The notes under the pieces: generated by a model | What the model saw: only the letters and a program-made list of their open reading frames with translations | What the model was told of the DNA's origin: nothing | Databases searched by the model: none | Shown: one piece after another, positions 1-7,632 of the stretch | Numbering within the stretch: position 1 is the first letter of the stretch | How the letters are laid out: each line of letters opens with the position of its first letter | Translations under genes and position numbers: made by a program | DNA from: an uncultured Olsenella sp. | GTDB taxonomy: Bacteria; Actinomycetota; Coriobacteriia; Coriobacteriales; Atopobiaceae | Reading direction: 5' to 3' | Length of the DNA: 15,822 bases | NCBI GenBank assembly: GCA_900548775.1 | Contig: URLM01000043.1 | Span: forward strand, 1 to 15,822

Positions 1-63
1 CAGGAGGGCAAGCTCAAGAAGGTGGGTTCCGGGCGCTCAAGCGCGTATGCTGTCGTGGCGTAG
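1..63 (+). CDS. C-terminal end of an upstream gene (partial)
   Basis: Frame 1 is open from the window edge to a TAG stop and encodes about 20 residues containing GKLKKVGSGRSSAYAV. A basic tail with GSGR followed by a short beta strand resembles the winged-helix end of AlbA_2-type 'ATP-binding' or regulatory proteins, but this is too little for assignment. About 130 bp without a convincing gene separate it from the PTS regulator. That gap holds a 6-bp inverted repeat (AAGGCC at 100-105, GGCCTT at 122-127). The reading frame is fairly sure; the family is a guess. Confidence 0.5.
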   Translation, partial: QEGKLKKVGSGRSSAYAVVA

Positions 64-194
64 ATGCAGGATGCAGAATCACTCGCTCGGCGAAGAAACA
101 AGGCCGTCTGACCCTGCGGTAGGCCTTAGGTCTGCCCTCTGCTTCGAGAATGTCTGTTCTGCATGATTGACACTGATCAAGTTTTGGGGGTCAC

Positions 195-2930
195 GTGGCT
201 GGAGTTGAAACCAAGGGTGAAATCCTTTCGTATCTGGACAAGGTAACGCGAGAGATTGACCCACCAAAGACAGAGTCCTTCACCACCACTGCCGTTGCCA
301 GCGCTTGTCATGTGAGCCGGAACTTGGCGAGTCAATATCTAAACGAGCTGGTGAGAGAAGGGCCTGCAATTAAGGTTGGATCTCGGCCAGTGCTCTTCCT
401 GCATCGCAGGGATTTGGAACGGTACCTGCAGGCAAAGCTCGAGAAGAACGAGTATTCCTCAATGTCCGAGCTGCTCATGTTGGCTGGGAGAAGGGCATCA
501 AGAGATTTCGAGCGGGCAATTGGGAGCGACCTGTCTCTTGGACAATGCGTTGAGCAGCTCAAGAGTGCCATGCAGTACCCTCCCCACGGAATTCCAGTGC
601 TCCTTGTTGGGGATCATGGGACCGGGAAGGAATACCTATCCAGGCTCACCTTCGAGTACGGAAAGAATGCAGGAATCCTCAGCAAGAATGCCTCGTATAT
701 CTCGATTGATGCGTCTCGGCACAGTAATGCCGGTGCGTCTCTCGAACGGCTAATCTTCGGGGAAGGCAAGATACCGGGCTCCGTTGGAAATTCCCACGGG
801 GGAGTCGTTTACATTCGGCGTTTTGATCACCTGGATCCTGTCTCTCGAGATGCCATCCTCCAAAGGATTCGAGAATGCGAGACCGGTGCTCAGGAACAGG
901 GGCGCACAGCGCGCTTCATACTTGGAACGAGTCGAGATATCGACAGCGATGCCGTAAAAGCAATCGCTCGGGCCATCCCCATCGTGATTAGGCTTCCACG
1001 ACTTTCGGAGAGAACAATGGAGGAGCGTACGCTCCTCGTCATGGATTTTCTCAAGAGAGAAGGCCAGCGAGCTGCATCTGACGCAGCAATTAGCCGTGGA
1101 GCGCTCAGGGCATTGGTCGCGAGCGAGTTCGAGGACAATGTAGACGGTCTACGAGCATGCATAACCAATTGCTGCGCCAATTCGTACCTCAATAGGAAGG
1201 ATGACCGTCTCGTCATTCAGACTTACAACCTTCCTCCCGACATCATCTCGTCTCTGCAGACAAGAGTCGACGATGACCAGCTTATTCCCGGTGGCACGGA
1301 GGATGCCTTTGACTCTCATCGGCGCGTCACCGGATTGTTTCAACAAATAGTTGACGCGTTCCGTTCATTTGAGGACGAGAAGCTCTCGTTTGACGAGTTC
1401 TTCTCTTCGGCAGCCGCGACTCTGAAGGCCTATGAAGACTACCTTGACTTCGACGATCAAAACGCAGATGAGCGTTCCGCATCCTACGAGCAGGTTATCG
1501 GGCCAATTGTCGATGAGGTTAACGAGTCTTACGGCCTAGACCTGACGAGGAAGACAGCTCGGTTGCTTTCGCATTTGGTTGCGTCTCAGCTATGGGCGGG
1601 AACCCCTTTGACATCATGGCGCCTGCACAATCGAGTCGCTTTCAAATCTCTTTGTGCCGAGCTCTCTCGCCGGTATCTCGTGGCCTCCTCTGCAGTGTCT
1701 CAGATTGACTCTAAGGTGAGGCTCGCGCTGGGCGCGGAGATGGACGACCTTGTACGGGCAATGCTTCTCCTCGAAATCTGTCACGTTCTCTCTTCGGGGA
1801 CCAAAAGGCGAGAGGCTCTAGGGGTCGTGATGTGCCATGGGTACTCGACTGCCACGAGCATTGCGGAGGCGGCCAACAGAATGCTCCACGTGCGAGTGTT
1901 CGAGGCGATAGACATGACCTACGAGCAGCAGTTCTCGGATGTGGCAACTCCGCTTGCGCATCTGCTTGAGCGCTTCTCGTTTTGCGAATCCATGGTCATC
2001 CTCGTCGACATGGGCTCATTGGAGCAGGTCCTAGATGTGATTCCACGTTCCATTAGCAGCGACGTGTACGTAATAACCAACGTGTCGACTGGCCTCGCCT
2101 TGGAGGTGGGGAGCATCCTTGCGAGCAAAGAATGCCTGAGCGACAACCTCCCAAAGGTACTCGAGGCTGCATCCCCGAGCTATCGAGTAGCGCGGTTGTC
2201 AAAGACGGGGGAGAAGATCCTCTTCTGCTCAGAGGCGGGAGTAGGTGCTGCCGAGAAGATCAGAAGGCTCATCCAAGATAGCCTCCCAGAAAGCCTTCCT
2301 GTATCTTTTACGACCTGTGACTACAACGAGCTCGTGAGGGACGGGAACCAGTCTCTGGCCATTGAGGGCCAAAACGTTCGAGCAATCGTTGGCACGATGA
2401 ATCCAAATGTCACCTCCGTCCCATTCGTTGCCTTGGAAGATCTCCTGAGCCAGGGTTACTCGGATAAGCTTGATGCTGCGCTTGCGAAGTACTTGGACCG
2501 CTCAGGCATCTCCGCATTCCACTCCGCACTCCTGAAGAACCTTACGCTGAGAAATGTTGTTGAGTCCATCACCATCCTCAACCCAGAGATGCTCTACGTT
2601 GAGGCAGACAATGCGATTCAACGGCTCTCGCAGCTCAGCGGGAAGAAGATTGACTCAAGGAGAAGGCTTGGCCTCTACGTGCATCTCTGCGGATTGATCG
2701 AGAGGCTCGTGACAAACAACTTCGTTGACTCATTCTTGGGAGAGGATGAATTTGCGCGCTCGAATCCCGAGTTCATCGCCTGGTTCCGCGCCGCGTTTTC
2801 CGAGATGTGCCGACGCTATCGTGTTGAGATTCCCGTATCGGAGATAGCCTACGTGCACAAGATGCTAGAGGCCGATGGTGCTAGCGGGGAAGTGTATCGC
2901 AGCAATCAAGTTTCATTTGAAGACGAGTGA
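195..2930 (+). CDS. LevR-type PTS-regulated transcriptional regulator with degenerate AAA+ domain
   Basis: The 911-residue protein has the full LevR layout (B. subtilis LevR has about 940). An N-terminal helix-turn-helix lies around residues 10-75 and an AAA+ domain around 110-345. PRD1 follows around 430-535 (His460), then an EIIA-Man-like domain around 540-660 (His548 in CHGYSTA). An EIIB-Gat-like domain is around 672-760 (Cys678 in FCSEAGVGAA), and PRD2 around 780-895 (His830 in HLCGLIERL). In the LevR family, HPr phosphorylates the EIIA-like His to activate and the cognate EIIB phosphorylates the PRD2 His to inhibit. Walker A (GDHGTGKE, 139-146) is intact. The Walker B position reads VVYIRRF instead of the usual hydrophobic-DE, and GKIPGSVG stands where GAFTGA belongs. 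It probably controls the downstream PTS operon. The GTG start at 195 has a short-spaced GGGGG; no in-frame start further down would keep the helix-turn-helix. Rare AGA/AGG/CGA codons are frequent. Confidence 0.93.
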   Translation: MAGVETKGEILSYLDKVTREIDPPKTESFTTTAVASACHVSRNLASQYLNELVREGPAIKVGSRPVLFLHRRDLERYLQAKLEKNEYSSMSELLMLAGRRASRDFERAIGSDLSLGQCVEQLKSAMQYPPHGIPVLLVGDHGTGKEYLSRLTFEYGKNAGILSKNASYISIDASRHSNAGASLERLIFGEGKIPGSVGNSHGGVVYIRRFDHLDPVSRDAILQRIRECETGAQEQGRTARFILGTSRDIDSDAVKAIARAIPIVIRLPRLSERTMEERTLLVMDFLKREGQRAASDAAISRGALRALVASEFEDNVDGLRACITNCCANSYLNRKDDRLVIQTYNLPPDIISSLQTRVDDDQLIPGGTEDAFDSHRRVTGLFQQIVDAFRSFEDEKLSFDEFFSSAAATLKAYEDYLDFDDQNADERSASYEQVIGPIVDEVNESYGLDLTRKTARLLSHLVASQLWAGTPLTSWRLHNRVAFKSLCAELSRRYLVASSAVSQIDSKVRLALGAEMDDLVRAMLLLEICHVLSSGTKRREALGVVMCHGYSTATSIAEAANRMLHVRVFEAIDMTYEQQFSDVATPLAHLLERFSFCESMVILVDMGSLEQVLDVIPRSISSDVYVITNVSTGLALEVGSILASKECLSDNLPKVLEAASPSYRVARLSKTGEKILFCSEAGVGAAEKIRRLIQDSLPESLPVSFTTCDYNELVRDGNQSLAIEGQNVRAIVGTMNPNVTSVPFVALEDLLSQGYSDKLDAALAKYLDRSGISAFHSALLKNLTLRNVVESITILNPEMLYVEADNAIQRLSQLSGKKIDSRRRLGLYVHLCGLIERLVTNNFVDSFLGEDEFARSNPEFIAWFRAAFSEMCRRYRVEIPVSEIAYVHKMLEADGASGEVYRSNQVSFEDE

Positions 2931-2937
2931 CGCCAGC

Positions 2938-3003
2938 AGAAGTGTCGAAGAGAAGTGTCGAACAGTGCGGCGCTCGCACGTGATGAGATCACCGATTGTC
3001 GAA
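2938..3003 (+). promoter_or_regulatory. Tandem TGTCGAA direct repeats, candidate operator
   Basis: In the 200-bp gap between the regulator and the PTS genes, AGAAGTGTCGAA occurs twice (2938-2949 and 2951-2962, period 13). The core TGTCGAA recurs at 2997-3003. LevR-type regulators usually bind upstream of the PTS operon they control, so these are candidate binding sites. The third copy overlaps a weak -35-like TTGTCG (2996-3001); the -10 region at suitable spacing is poor. I found no -24/-12 element (GG, 10 bp, GC). Confidence 0.45.
2980..2992. promoter_or_regulatory. Short palindrome GTGAT-GAG-ATCAC
   Basis: A perfect 5-bp inverted repeat with a 3-bp spacer sits between the second and third TGTCGAA copies. 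It has the shape of a dimeric regulator site (GntR or CRP-like), but it is short and no partner protein is identified. Confidence 0.25.
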
Positions 3004-3130
3004 ATACCTCAGTAAATGACATTTCTCTTTTGGTGCACTGCTCTCTGCGCCTTCCCATCCCTATCTTCTATGTCGCGGGCAGGCAGACAAGCTTGCCATC
3101 ACGGACGTTCACGGGGGAAGGGAGAACGAG

Positions 3131-3619
3131 TTGAGCATTGTAGCAGCAAGGGTCGACAATCGCTTGCTCCACGGCATCGTGGCTACCCAATGGGTCCCAA
3201 GGGTGAAGCCGCAGAGGGTAATGGTTGTCGACGATGAGTATGCTGGTGACCCAACAAAGAAGGCTGGCATGCGCATGGCCAAGCCCGCGGGCGTAGCTCT
3301 CTCCATTATTAGCGAGCAGACTGCACGCGATCACTTTCGTGAGGGCAAGTACGACGACCACACGGTCTTCGTCATTGTTCGTGATCCTCGCATCATCCAG
3401 CAGCTCGAGGAAGACGGACAAAAGGTGCCAAAGCTCACGATTGGTGGGACCGTCTCTCCCCAGGATGGGCAGGCAGCAACTCAGGTGAGCCGTCGCGCCT
3501 ACGTTCTTGATACCGAGGTTCCCGTCTACTCATCAATTGCAGCGCATGGAACCAGCATCAACATCCAGTACGTTCCGGCAGACAAAGACGAGCCGCTTTC
3601 GAAGTACGTCAATCTCTGA
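3131..3619 (+). CDS. PTS mannose/fructose/sorbose-family EIIB component
   Basis: This 162-residue protein is a full-length cytoplasmic EIIB of the mannose class. It takes the phosphoryl group from EIIA and passes it to sugar entering through EIIC/EIID. The family signature is at the N-terminus: RVDNRLLHG, with His14 as the predicted phosphorylated residue. The usual EIIB-Man segments follow, VMVVDDEYAGDPTKK and, later, KLTIGG near residue 100. It starts at a TTG preceded by a purine-rich GGGGGAAGGGAG ribosome site; TTG is a rare start and may limit expression. The next gene, EIIC, begins 10 bp after the stop. The substrate cannot be read from sequence; the neighbours argue against a simple glucose/mannose transporter. 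In the LevR scheme this protein would also phosphorylate the regulator's PRD2. Confidence 0.93.
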   Translation: MSIVAARVDNRLLHGIVATQWVPRVKPQRVMVVDDEYAGDPTKKAGMRMAKPAGVALSIISEQTARDHFREGKYDDHTVFVIVRDPRIIQQLEEDGQKVPKLTIGGTVSPQDGQAATQVSRRAYVLDTEVPVYSSIAAHGTSINIQYVPADKDEPLSKYVNL

Positions 3620-3629
3620 GGGGAGTTGA

Positions 3630-4418
3630 GTGGATATGCAAATTGCCGTGTGGCAAATCGTTGTCATCACGCTTCTGGCTTTTATCTACAGGGTTGATCG
3701 ACTCGGAACGCAAGTGTGTGGCCACAATGCCGTCCTCTATGCCTGGCTTGTTGGCCTGATACTAGGCGACGGAATGACCGGTCTTATCGTTGGCGCGTCC
3801 GTACAGCTGATGTCGCTGGGCGTCGCAGCTCTTGCCGGGTCTTCGGTTCCAGACTATCCCCTGGCGGGAATGGTTGGAACCGCGGTGTGTATCATGACTG
3901 GCCAGGACGAGGGCGTTGGCCTTGCTGTTGGCATCGCCGTTGGCACCATGGGAGTCCAGCTTGACGTCCTCGCAAAGACTGCAAACGTTTTCATGGCACA
4001 CAAGCAGCTTGAGTATGCGCAGGATGGGCAGTACGAGAAGATGAAGGCCGTGACGCTCGTTGGGCCAGTGCTGTTTGGACTGACGGATGCCATCCCAATG
4101 CTTATCGTGCTCGCGTTTGGCGGAGACGTTGTCAATGCCATTCTCTCGGTGGTGCCCGCATGGTTCACCAAGGGGCTCTCGCTTGCAGGTGGCTTGCTGC
4201 CTGTAATCGGCATGGGCGCACTGCTTACCTACATGCCTGCGAAGCAGTACTTTAGCTTCCTTGCCATTGGCTTTGTACTCTCGGCATACCTTGGCCTGTC
4301 GATTCTTCCTGTGGCGATTCTGGGTGGAGCAGCTGCGTACGAGGTCTATAAGAATCTGACCTCCAGGATTGCTGAAGAGTCAATTGCTACCGCAGAAGGA
4401 GGTCTCGAGGATGAGTAA
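3630..4418 (+). CDS. PTS mannose/sorbose-family EIIC membrane component
   Basis: This 262-residue hydrophobic protein matches the EII-Sor (EIIC) family in length and motif order. It has an N-terminal membrane segment, LVGLILGDGMTGLIVGASVQ around residues 40-60, and a conserved SVPDYP near residues 73-78. Several more membrane segments follow, with a charged cytoplasmic tail. It forms the sugar channel with EIID. The GTG at 3630 lies only 4 bp after AGGGGAG, so the ATG at 3636 (10 bp after it) is an equally possible start and would remove two residues. The 3' end overlaps the EIID gene by 8 bp, which implies translational coupling. The sugar is unknown. Confidence 0.92.
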   Translation: MDMQIAVWQIVVITLLAFIYRVDRLGTQVCGHNAVLYAWLVGLILGDGMTGLIVGASVQLMSLGVAALAGSSVPDYPLAGMVGTAVCIMTGQDEGVGLAVGIAVGTMGVQLDVLAKTANVFMAHKQLEYAQDGQYEKMKAVTLVGPVLFGLTDAIPMLIVLAFGGDVVNAILSVVPAWFTKGLSLAGGLLPVIGMGALLTYMPAKQYFSFLAIGFVLSAYLGLSILPVAILGGAAAYEVYKNLTSRIAEESIATAEGGLEDE

Positions 4419-5256
4419 GCAAATTGAGCAGGAGTCGATGAAGGCTCCGGCAGAGGAGAATGGCCGTTTACTCACTGACAAAGACATCAGAAAATGCGCT
4501 TGGCGTTGGTGCATGTCGGTGAATGGTTTTAACTATGAGACCCAGCTTGCGCCCTCTGTGGTGTTTTCTGAGGCGGATGCTCTAAAAAAGATTTATCGCG
4601 ATGATGACGCCGCATACAGGGACTCCCTTACAAACTCGGCAAAGTACTTCAACGTGACACCTCCAGTTGCGGGAATCCTTCTCGGCGCGGGGCTGGCAAT
4701 GGAGGAGAAGAACGGCACTGCTGCCTTGGGAGCTGTCCAAGACCTCAAGGTTGGCCTCATGGGATCGCTCTCCGGAATCGGTGACGCCATCATATGGATT
4801 CTTATCCCAACAATCTTCGGTTCCATTTCTGCATACCTGGCGCAGAGCGGAAACCCTATAGGTGCGCTTCTGTTCGTGGTCGTCAACCTTGTGTTTAGCC
4901 TTGGTGTCAAGATTAAGAGTTGGGATTGGGGCTATCACTTTGGCACCCAGCTCATTACCAACCTTGCTGATAAGGTTGCCGCCCTCACTGAGGCTATGAG
5001 CGTCCTCGGCCTTACTGTCGTTGGTGCACTGATTCCCTCCGTCGTTAAGCTCTCTACCAAGCTGACAATCAATATCGGTGATGTCTCATTTGGCCTGCAA
5101 GAGGGGCTGTTTGACAAGATTCTCCTGGGGCTTCTTCCGGTGTGCGCTACCGCGATCGTCTACCAGCTCATCAAGAAGGGCGTCTCCACAAACAAGATCA
5201 TTCTCGGAATCATCGTCTTTTGTTGGCTTGGCGCCGCGTTTGGCTTTATAGGTTAA
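4411..5256 (+). CDS. PTS mannose-family EIID membrane component
   Basis: This 281-residue protein is the usual size for EIID, the partner of EIIC in the membrane. The N-terminal third carries the family core: LTDKDIRKCAWRW, then a FNYETQ segment corresponding to the NYERMQ-like motif. GLMGSLSGIGDAIIW follows around residues 125-139, as in other EIID proteins. The C-terminus has hydrophobic segments ending in FCWLGAAFGFIG. The ATG at 4411 is chosen because it has an excellent AGAAGGAGGT site 8 bp upstream and sits inside the end of EIIC. An in-frame ATG at 4369 would add 14 residues from the EIIC coding sequence and has no ribosome site. A strong hairpin follows the stop. Confidence 0.93.
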   Translation: MSKQIEQESMKAPAEENGRLLTDKDIRKCAWRWCMSVNGFNYETQLAPSVVFSEADALKKIYRDDDAAYRDSLTNSAKYFNVTPPVAGILLGAGLAMEEKNGTAALGAVQDLKVGLMGSLSGIGDAIIWILIPTIFGSISAYLAQSGNPIGALLFVVVNLVFSLGVKIKSWDWGYHFGTQLITNLADKVAALTEAMSVLGLTVVGALIPSVVKLSTKLTINIGDVSFGLQEGLFDKILLGLLPVCATAIVYQLIKKGVSTNKIILGIIVFCWLGAAFGFIG

Positions 5257-5261
5257 CGGGC

Positions 5262-5289
5262 TTGGCGGGATGGGTTTCCATCCCGCCAA
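5262..5289 (+). other. Perfect 12-bp intercistronic hairpin after EIID
   Basis: TTGGCGGGATGG (5262-5273) pairs perfectly with CCATCCCGCCAA (5278-5289) around a GTTT loop. No T-run follows and the next gene's GGAGG begins 5 bp later, so it is not a classical terminator. It is more likely an RNA processing or stabilising element that sets the ratio of PTS membrane components to downstream enzymes, or a weak attenuator. Confidence 0.7.
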
Positions 5290-5304
5290 CGCTGGAGGTA
5301 TGCA

Positions 5305-6528
5305 ATGAAGGTCTCTTCGACAAGGGTGAGCATTGCGCCAAGCGGGGTTTTCTATCTTGATGGATATCTCAACGATGTTCGCCAGCTTCCGGGCATAGGT
5401 ATTCATGATGACCCTTATGCCATCCTTCTGCTGCTGGAAGAGGGTGGGGAGCGCGTTCTCTTCGTTGGCATCGATGTGTGTCAAGTTAGTCTTTCAAGAA
5501 CTAAGAAGATGAGGGCTCTTCTCTCGTCATTGTTGGGCGTTCGCGATGAGTTAGTTGTCATCTCTGCAGTTCATAGCCATTCATGCCCCAACGGTCTTCG
5601 TGATGGCAGCTCAATTTCTCATGACACTCCTGGTTACGAAGACCTCGTGACGGGTCTCGTAGTCCAGGCAGCCTCTCGACTTCCGGAGAGGCTTACCGAG
5701 GCCAAGCCCGAAATACTCTCAACGAGAATCAACGGATGGTACTCAAATCGGAATGACAAGAACAAACCATTTGACGACCAGGCCTTTATCGTTAGGTTTG
5801 TGACAGATGATGGTTCTGTTGTTGGAGCGATGCAGAACTTCAACTGTCACTCGACGGTCGTTGGACCTTTCAACCGGCTCATTACGTCAGATCTTCAGGG
5901 GTCGGTTCGAGCTTTGCTTGCGCCTTGGGTGGGAATCACGCCCTATGCGTTTACAGGCGCGTCTGGAGATTTGGGTAACAGACAGTTCCGTAGGGGCGAT
6001 GGATTCGACGAACTTCAGCGGACTGCGGTTGGCATCTCGGCTGAGTTCATGAGGGGCTCATTCGAACCCGTTGAGCTTGGTGTGCCAACGGTCCGAGAGT
6101 TCATTCACGATGTGGACTATGACAACAGACAGTTCTTTGCGAGATATAGGGAGCTGCTAAACGAGGCCAAGCAGACTCTTGCGGATGACTCGTCAACAGC
6201 AACGGCAAAGAAGCTCGCCCGGACTGAGGTTCGCAGGCTTAGCGAGAAGCTCGAGATCGACCACGTTCAGTTTCCCATAGTGATGAGGGTAATCGACTTT
6301 GGCGGAATAGTATTCGTGACCTTCCCTGGAGAACTCGGCAGTGTCCTTGGGATGCGCATCAAATCGATGTTTCTCCCCCGGCGATGCATTGTCGTTGGGT
6401 ACGCAAACGATGCTCAGGGATACTTTGTTCCTAGTGAGGATTTTGGGCTTGGGTACGAGTCATTCGTGACCAAGCTTCCTCGCGGTGGCATTGAGTCTGT
6501 TCTTGACGAGTTTGAGGAGTGGCTGTGA
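5305..6528 (+). CDS. Neutral/alkaline ceramidase-fold hydrolase (PF04734-like), cytoplasmic, PTS-linked
   Basis: This 407-residue protein resembles the catalytic domain of neutral/alkaline ceramidases, zinc-dependent amidases. VISAVHSHSCPNG (His90, His92) matches the HTHSxP metal motif. FNCHSTVVG (His182) precedes LITSDLQG. FPGELGSVLG (Glu343) matches the PGE ligand, and YANDAQGYFVPSEDF with GYES around 367-385 supplies the Tyr region. By recollection, the zinc ligands of the Pseudomonas enzyme are two His, one Glu and one Tyr, all with plausible counterparts. The loop that usually reads GDxSPN, holding the reported catalytic Ser, is GDLGNR (221-226). There is no signal peptide and no C-terminal ceramidase domain. 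It has GGAGG 6 bp before the ATG. It lies between EIID and EIIA genes, so a phosphorylated imported sugar amide is a reasonable substrate, but this is inference. Confidence 0.8.
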   Translation: MKVSSTRVSIAPSGVFYLDGYLNDVRQLPGIGIHDDPYAILLLLEEGGERVLFVGIDVCQVSLSRTKKMRALLSSLLGVRDELVVISAVHSHSCPNGLRDGSSISHDTPGYEDLVTGLVVQAASRLPERLTEAKPEILSTRINGWYSNRNDKNKPFDDQAFIVRFVTDDGSVVGAMQNFNCHSTVVGPFNRLITSDLQGSVRALLAPWVGITPYAFTGASGDLGNRQFRRGDGFDELQRTAVGISAEFMRGSFEPVELGVPTVREFIHDVDYDNRQFFARYRELLNEAKQTLADDSSTATAKKLARTEVRRLSEKLEIDHVQFPIVMRVIDFGGIVFVTFPGELGSVLGMRIKSMFLPRRCIVVGYANDAQGYFVPSEDFGLGYESFVTKLPRGGIESVLDEFEEWL

Positions 6529-6926
6529 GACACGTAATACTTGCTTCTCACCATAAGTTCGCTGCCGGTCTCGCGGACACGATAGAGTTCATTGGTGGAA
6601 TTAACGAATTCGACGTTATCTGTGCGTACGTTGACGAAACCCCGCTGGATGACCAGGTTAAGGCTTTGTTCGACGAATATGGCGCCAACGATGAGGTTCT
6701 CATACTCACCGACATCATGCAGGGAAGTGTCAACCAGGCATTTGCGCCCTATATGAATGGGCATGTGTTCCTTGTTGCCGGAGTCAATGTGGCGTGTGCT
6801 CTCGAGCTCGTGCTTACCCCAGAGCCGTTGACATACGACGCGATTGAAGAAGTTCTGGCCGAGGCCCGAAACTCCATGCAGCTTATGAACAGGGTTGCCG
6901 TTGAGGCAGCAGAGGGTGACGAGTGA
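6525..6926 (+). CDS. PTS mannose-family EIIA component
   Basis: This EIIA-Man domain protein of about 133 residues accepts phosphate from HPr and passes it to EIIB. The N-terminus MRHVILASHHKFAAGL holds the active His9 in SHHKFAAG, where most relatives have SHGxxAxG. ILTDIMQGSVNQAF matches the DxxGGSPxN-like loop, here with a single Gly. The GTG at 6525 overlaps the previous stop as GTGA and sits 5 bp after GAGGAG, so it is preferred over the GTG at 6519, which lies inside that ribosome site. The gene sits after the ceramidase-like gene rather than beside EIIB, an unusual order that ties the enzyme to the transporter. Confidence 0.9.
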   Translation: MRHVILASHHKFAAGLADTIEFIGGINEFDVICAYVDETPLDDQVKALFDEYGANDEVLILTDIMQGSVNQAFAPYMNGHVFLVAGVNVACALELVLTPEPLTYDAIEEVLAEARNSMQLMNRVAVEAAEGDE

Positions 6927-7603
6927 ACCCCTTAAGGCCCCATGCGCAATTTGAGCTAGGGCTCGTGGTGGTATGCGCGGGTGGCATGATGGACGGCTAT
7001 GCCTTCACGGCTCATGATCAGGTGTTCGCAACAGGACAGACGGGGAATGTCGTGCGACTGGCACTTGCGACCTCTCTGCTGGATCCCTGTTCCTTTCTCA
7101 GGTACTTCATCCCCATAGTCTCTTTTATCATGGGCATCATTCTTTCACGGTTGGTATCGAGTAGGTGCTTTCATGGAAGACAAGACCAGATGCAGAGTTG
7201 GGTCATTGATTTTGAGGCGATAACGTTTGCGGTGATTGGCGTCTTCGCGGACTACATTCCAGACGTCCTGTCCGATTGTTTGATTGCTTCCTGTGCGGCA
7301 ATGTCTTTCGAGAACTTTCGGGAGCTTGGACAGGGTTCGCGATATTCAAGTACGTATTGCACCGGGAATCTCCGTTCTTTCTCAGAGGCACTCTATGAGG
7401 GAACATTTGGGCATGAGCCAAGTGAGCTGCGGCGTGCGCTCCATTATCTGGCGCTAATCGGTTCATTTTTCATTGGTGTGGTTATTTGCAGCTACTTTGT
7501 CGAGAGAATCGGGGGCTCTGCTGCGCTTCTCATTTCCGTCACGTTCCTTCTCGCGAGGCTGTTTGTGGACGGGTGGCTGTCGGGCGGCCTAGCGTCGGAG
7601 TAG
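6923..7603 (+). CDS. YoaK/DUF1275-family membrane protein
   Basis: The 226-residue membrane protein shows the family's N-terminal signature: CAGGMMDGYAF followed by VFATGQTGNVVRLAL (residues about 19-49). Later hydrophobic segments and a second FENFRELG...YCTGNLRSF repeat-like motif around residues 128-152 also fit. DUF1275 proteins have about six membrane segments; their transported substrate is generally unknown. The start GTG overlaps the EIIA stop by 4 bp (GTGA), so it is translationally coupled and part of the operon. It may export or exchange a product of the pathway, but nothing in the sequence shows this. The NIF3-like gene starts 29 bp after its stop. Confidence 0.85.
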   Translation: MNPLRPHAQFELGLVVVCAGGMMDGYAFTAHDQVFATGQTGNVVRLALATSLLDPCSFLRYFIPIVSFIMGIILSRLVSSRCFHGRQDQMQSWVIDFEAITFAVIGVFADYIPDVLSDCLIASCAAMSFENFRELGQGSRYSSTYCTGNLRSFSEALYEGTFGHEPSELRRALHYLALIGSFFIGVVICSYFVERIGGSAALLISVTFLLARLFVDGWLSGGLASE

Positions 7604-7632
7604 GCGAATTCATAGTTCAATGGAGGCTGGTC

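Noticed and set aside
167..172. Perfect TTGACA as a -35 box for the regulator
   Set aside because: No -10-like hexamer exists 16-18 bp downstream, and the coding start at 195 would fall in that place.
3031..3050. Sigma-54 type -24/-12 promoter before the PTS operon
   Set aside because: TGGTGC is present, but the GC that should follow after 10 bp is 13 bp away and the TTGC element is missing.
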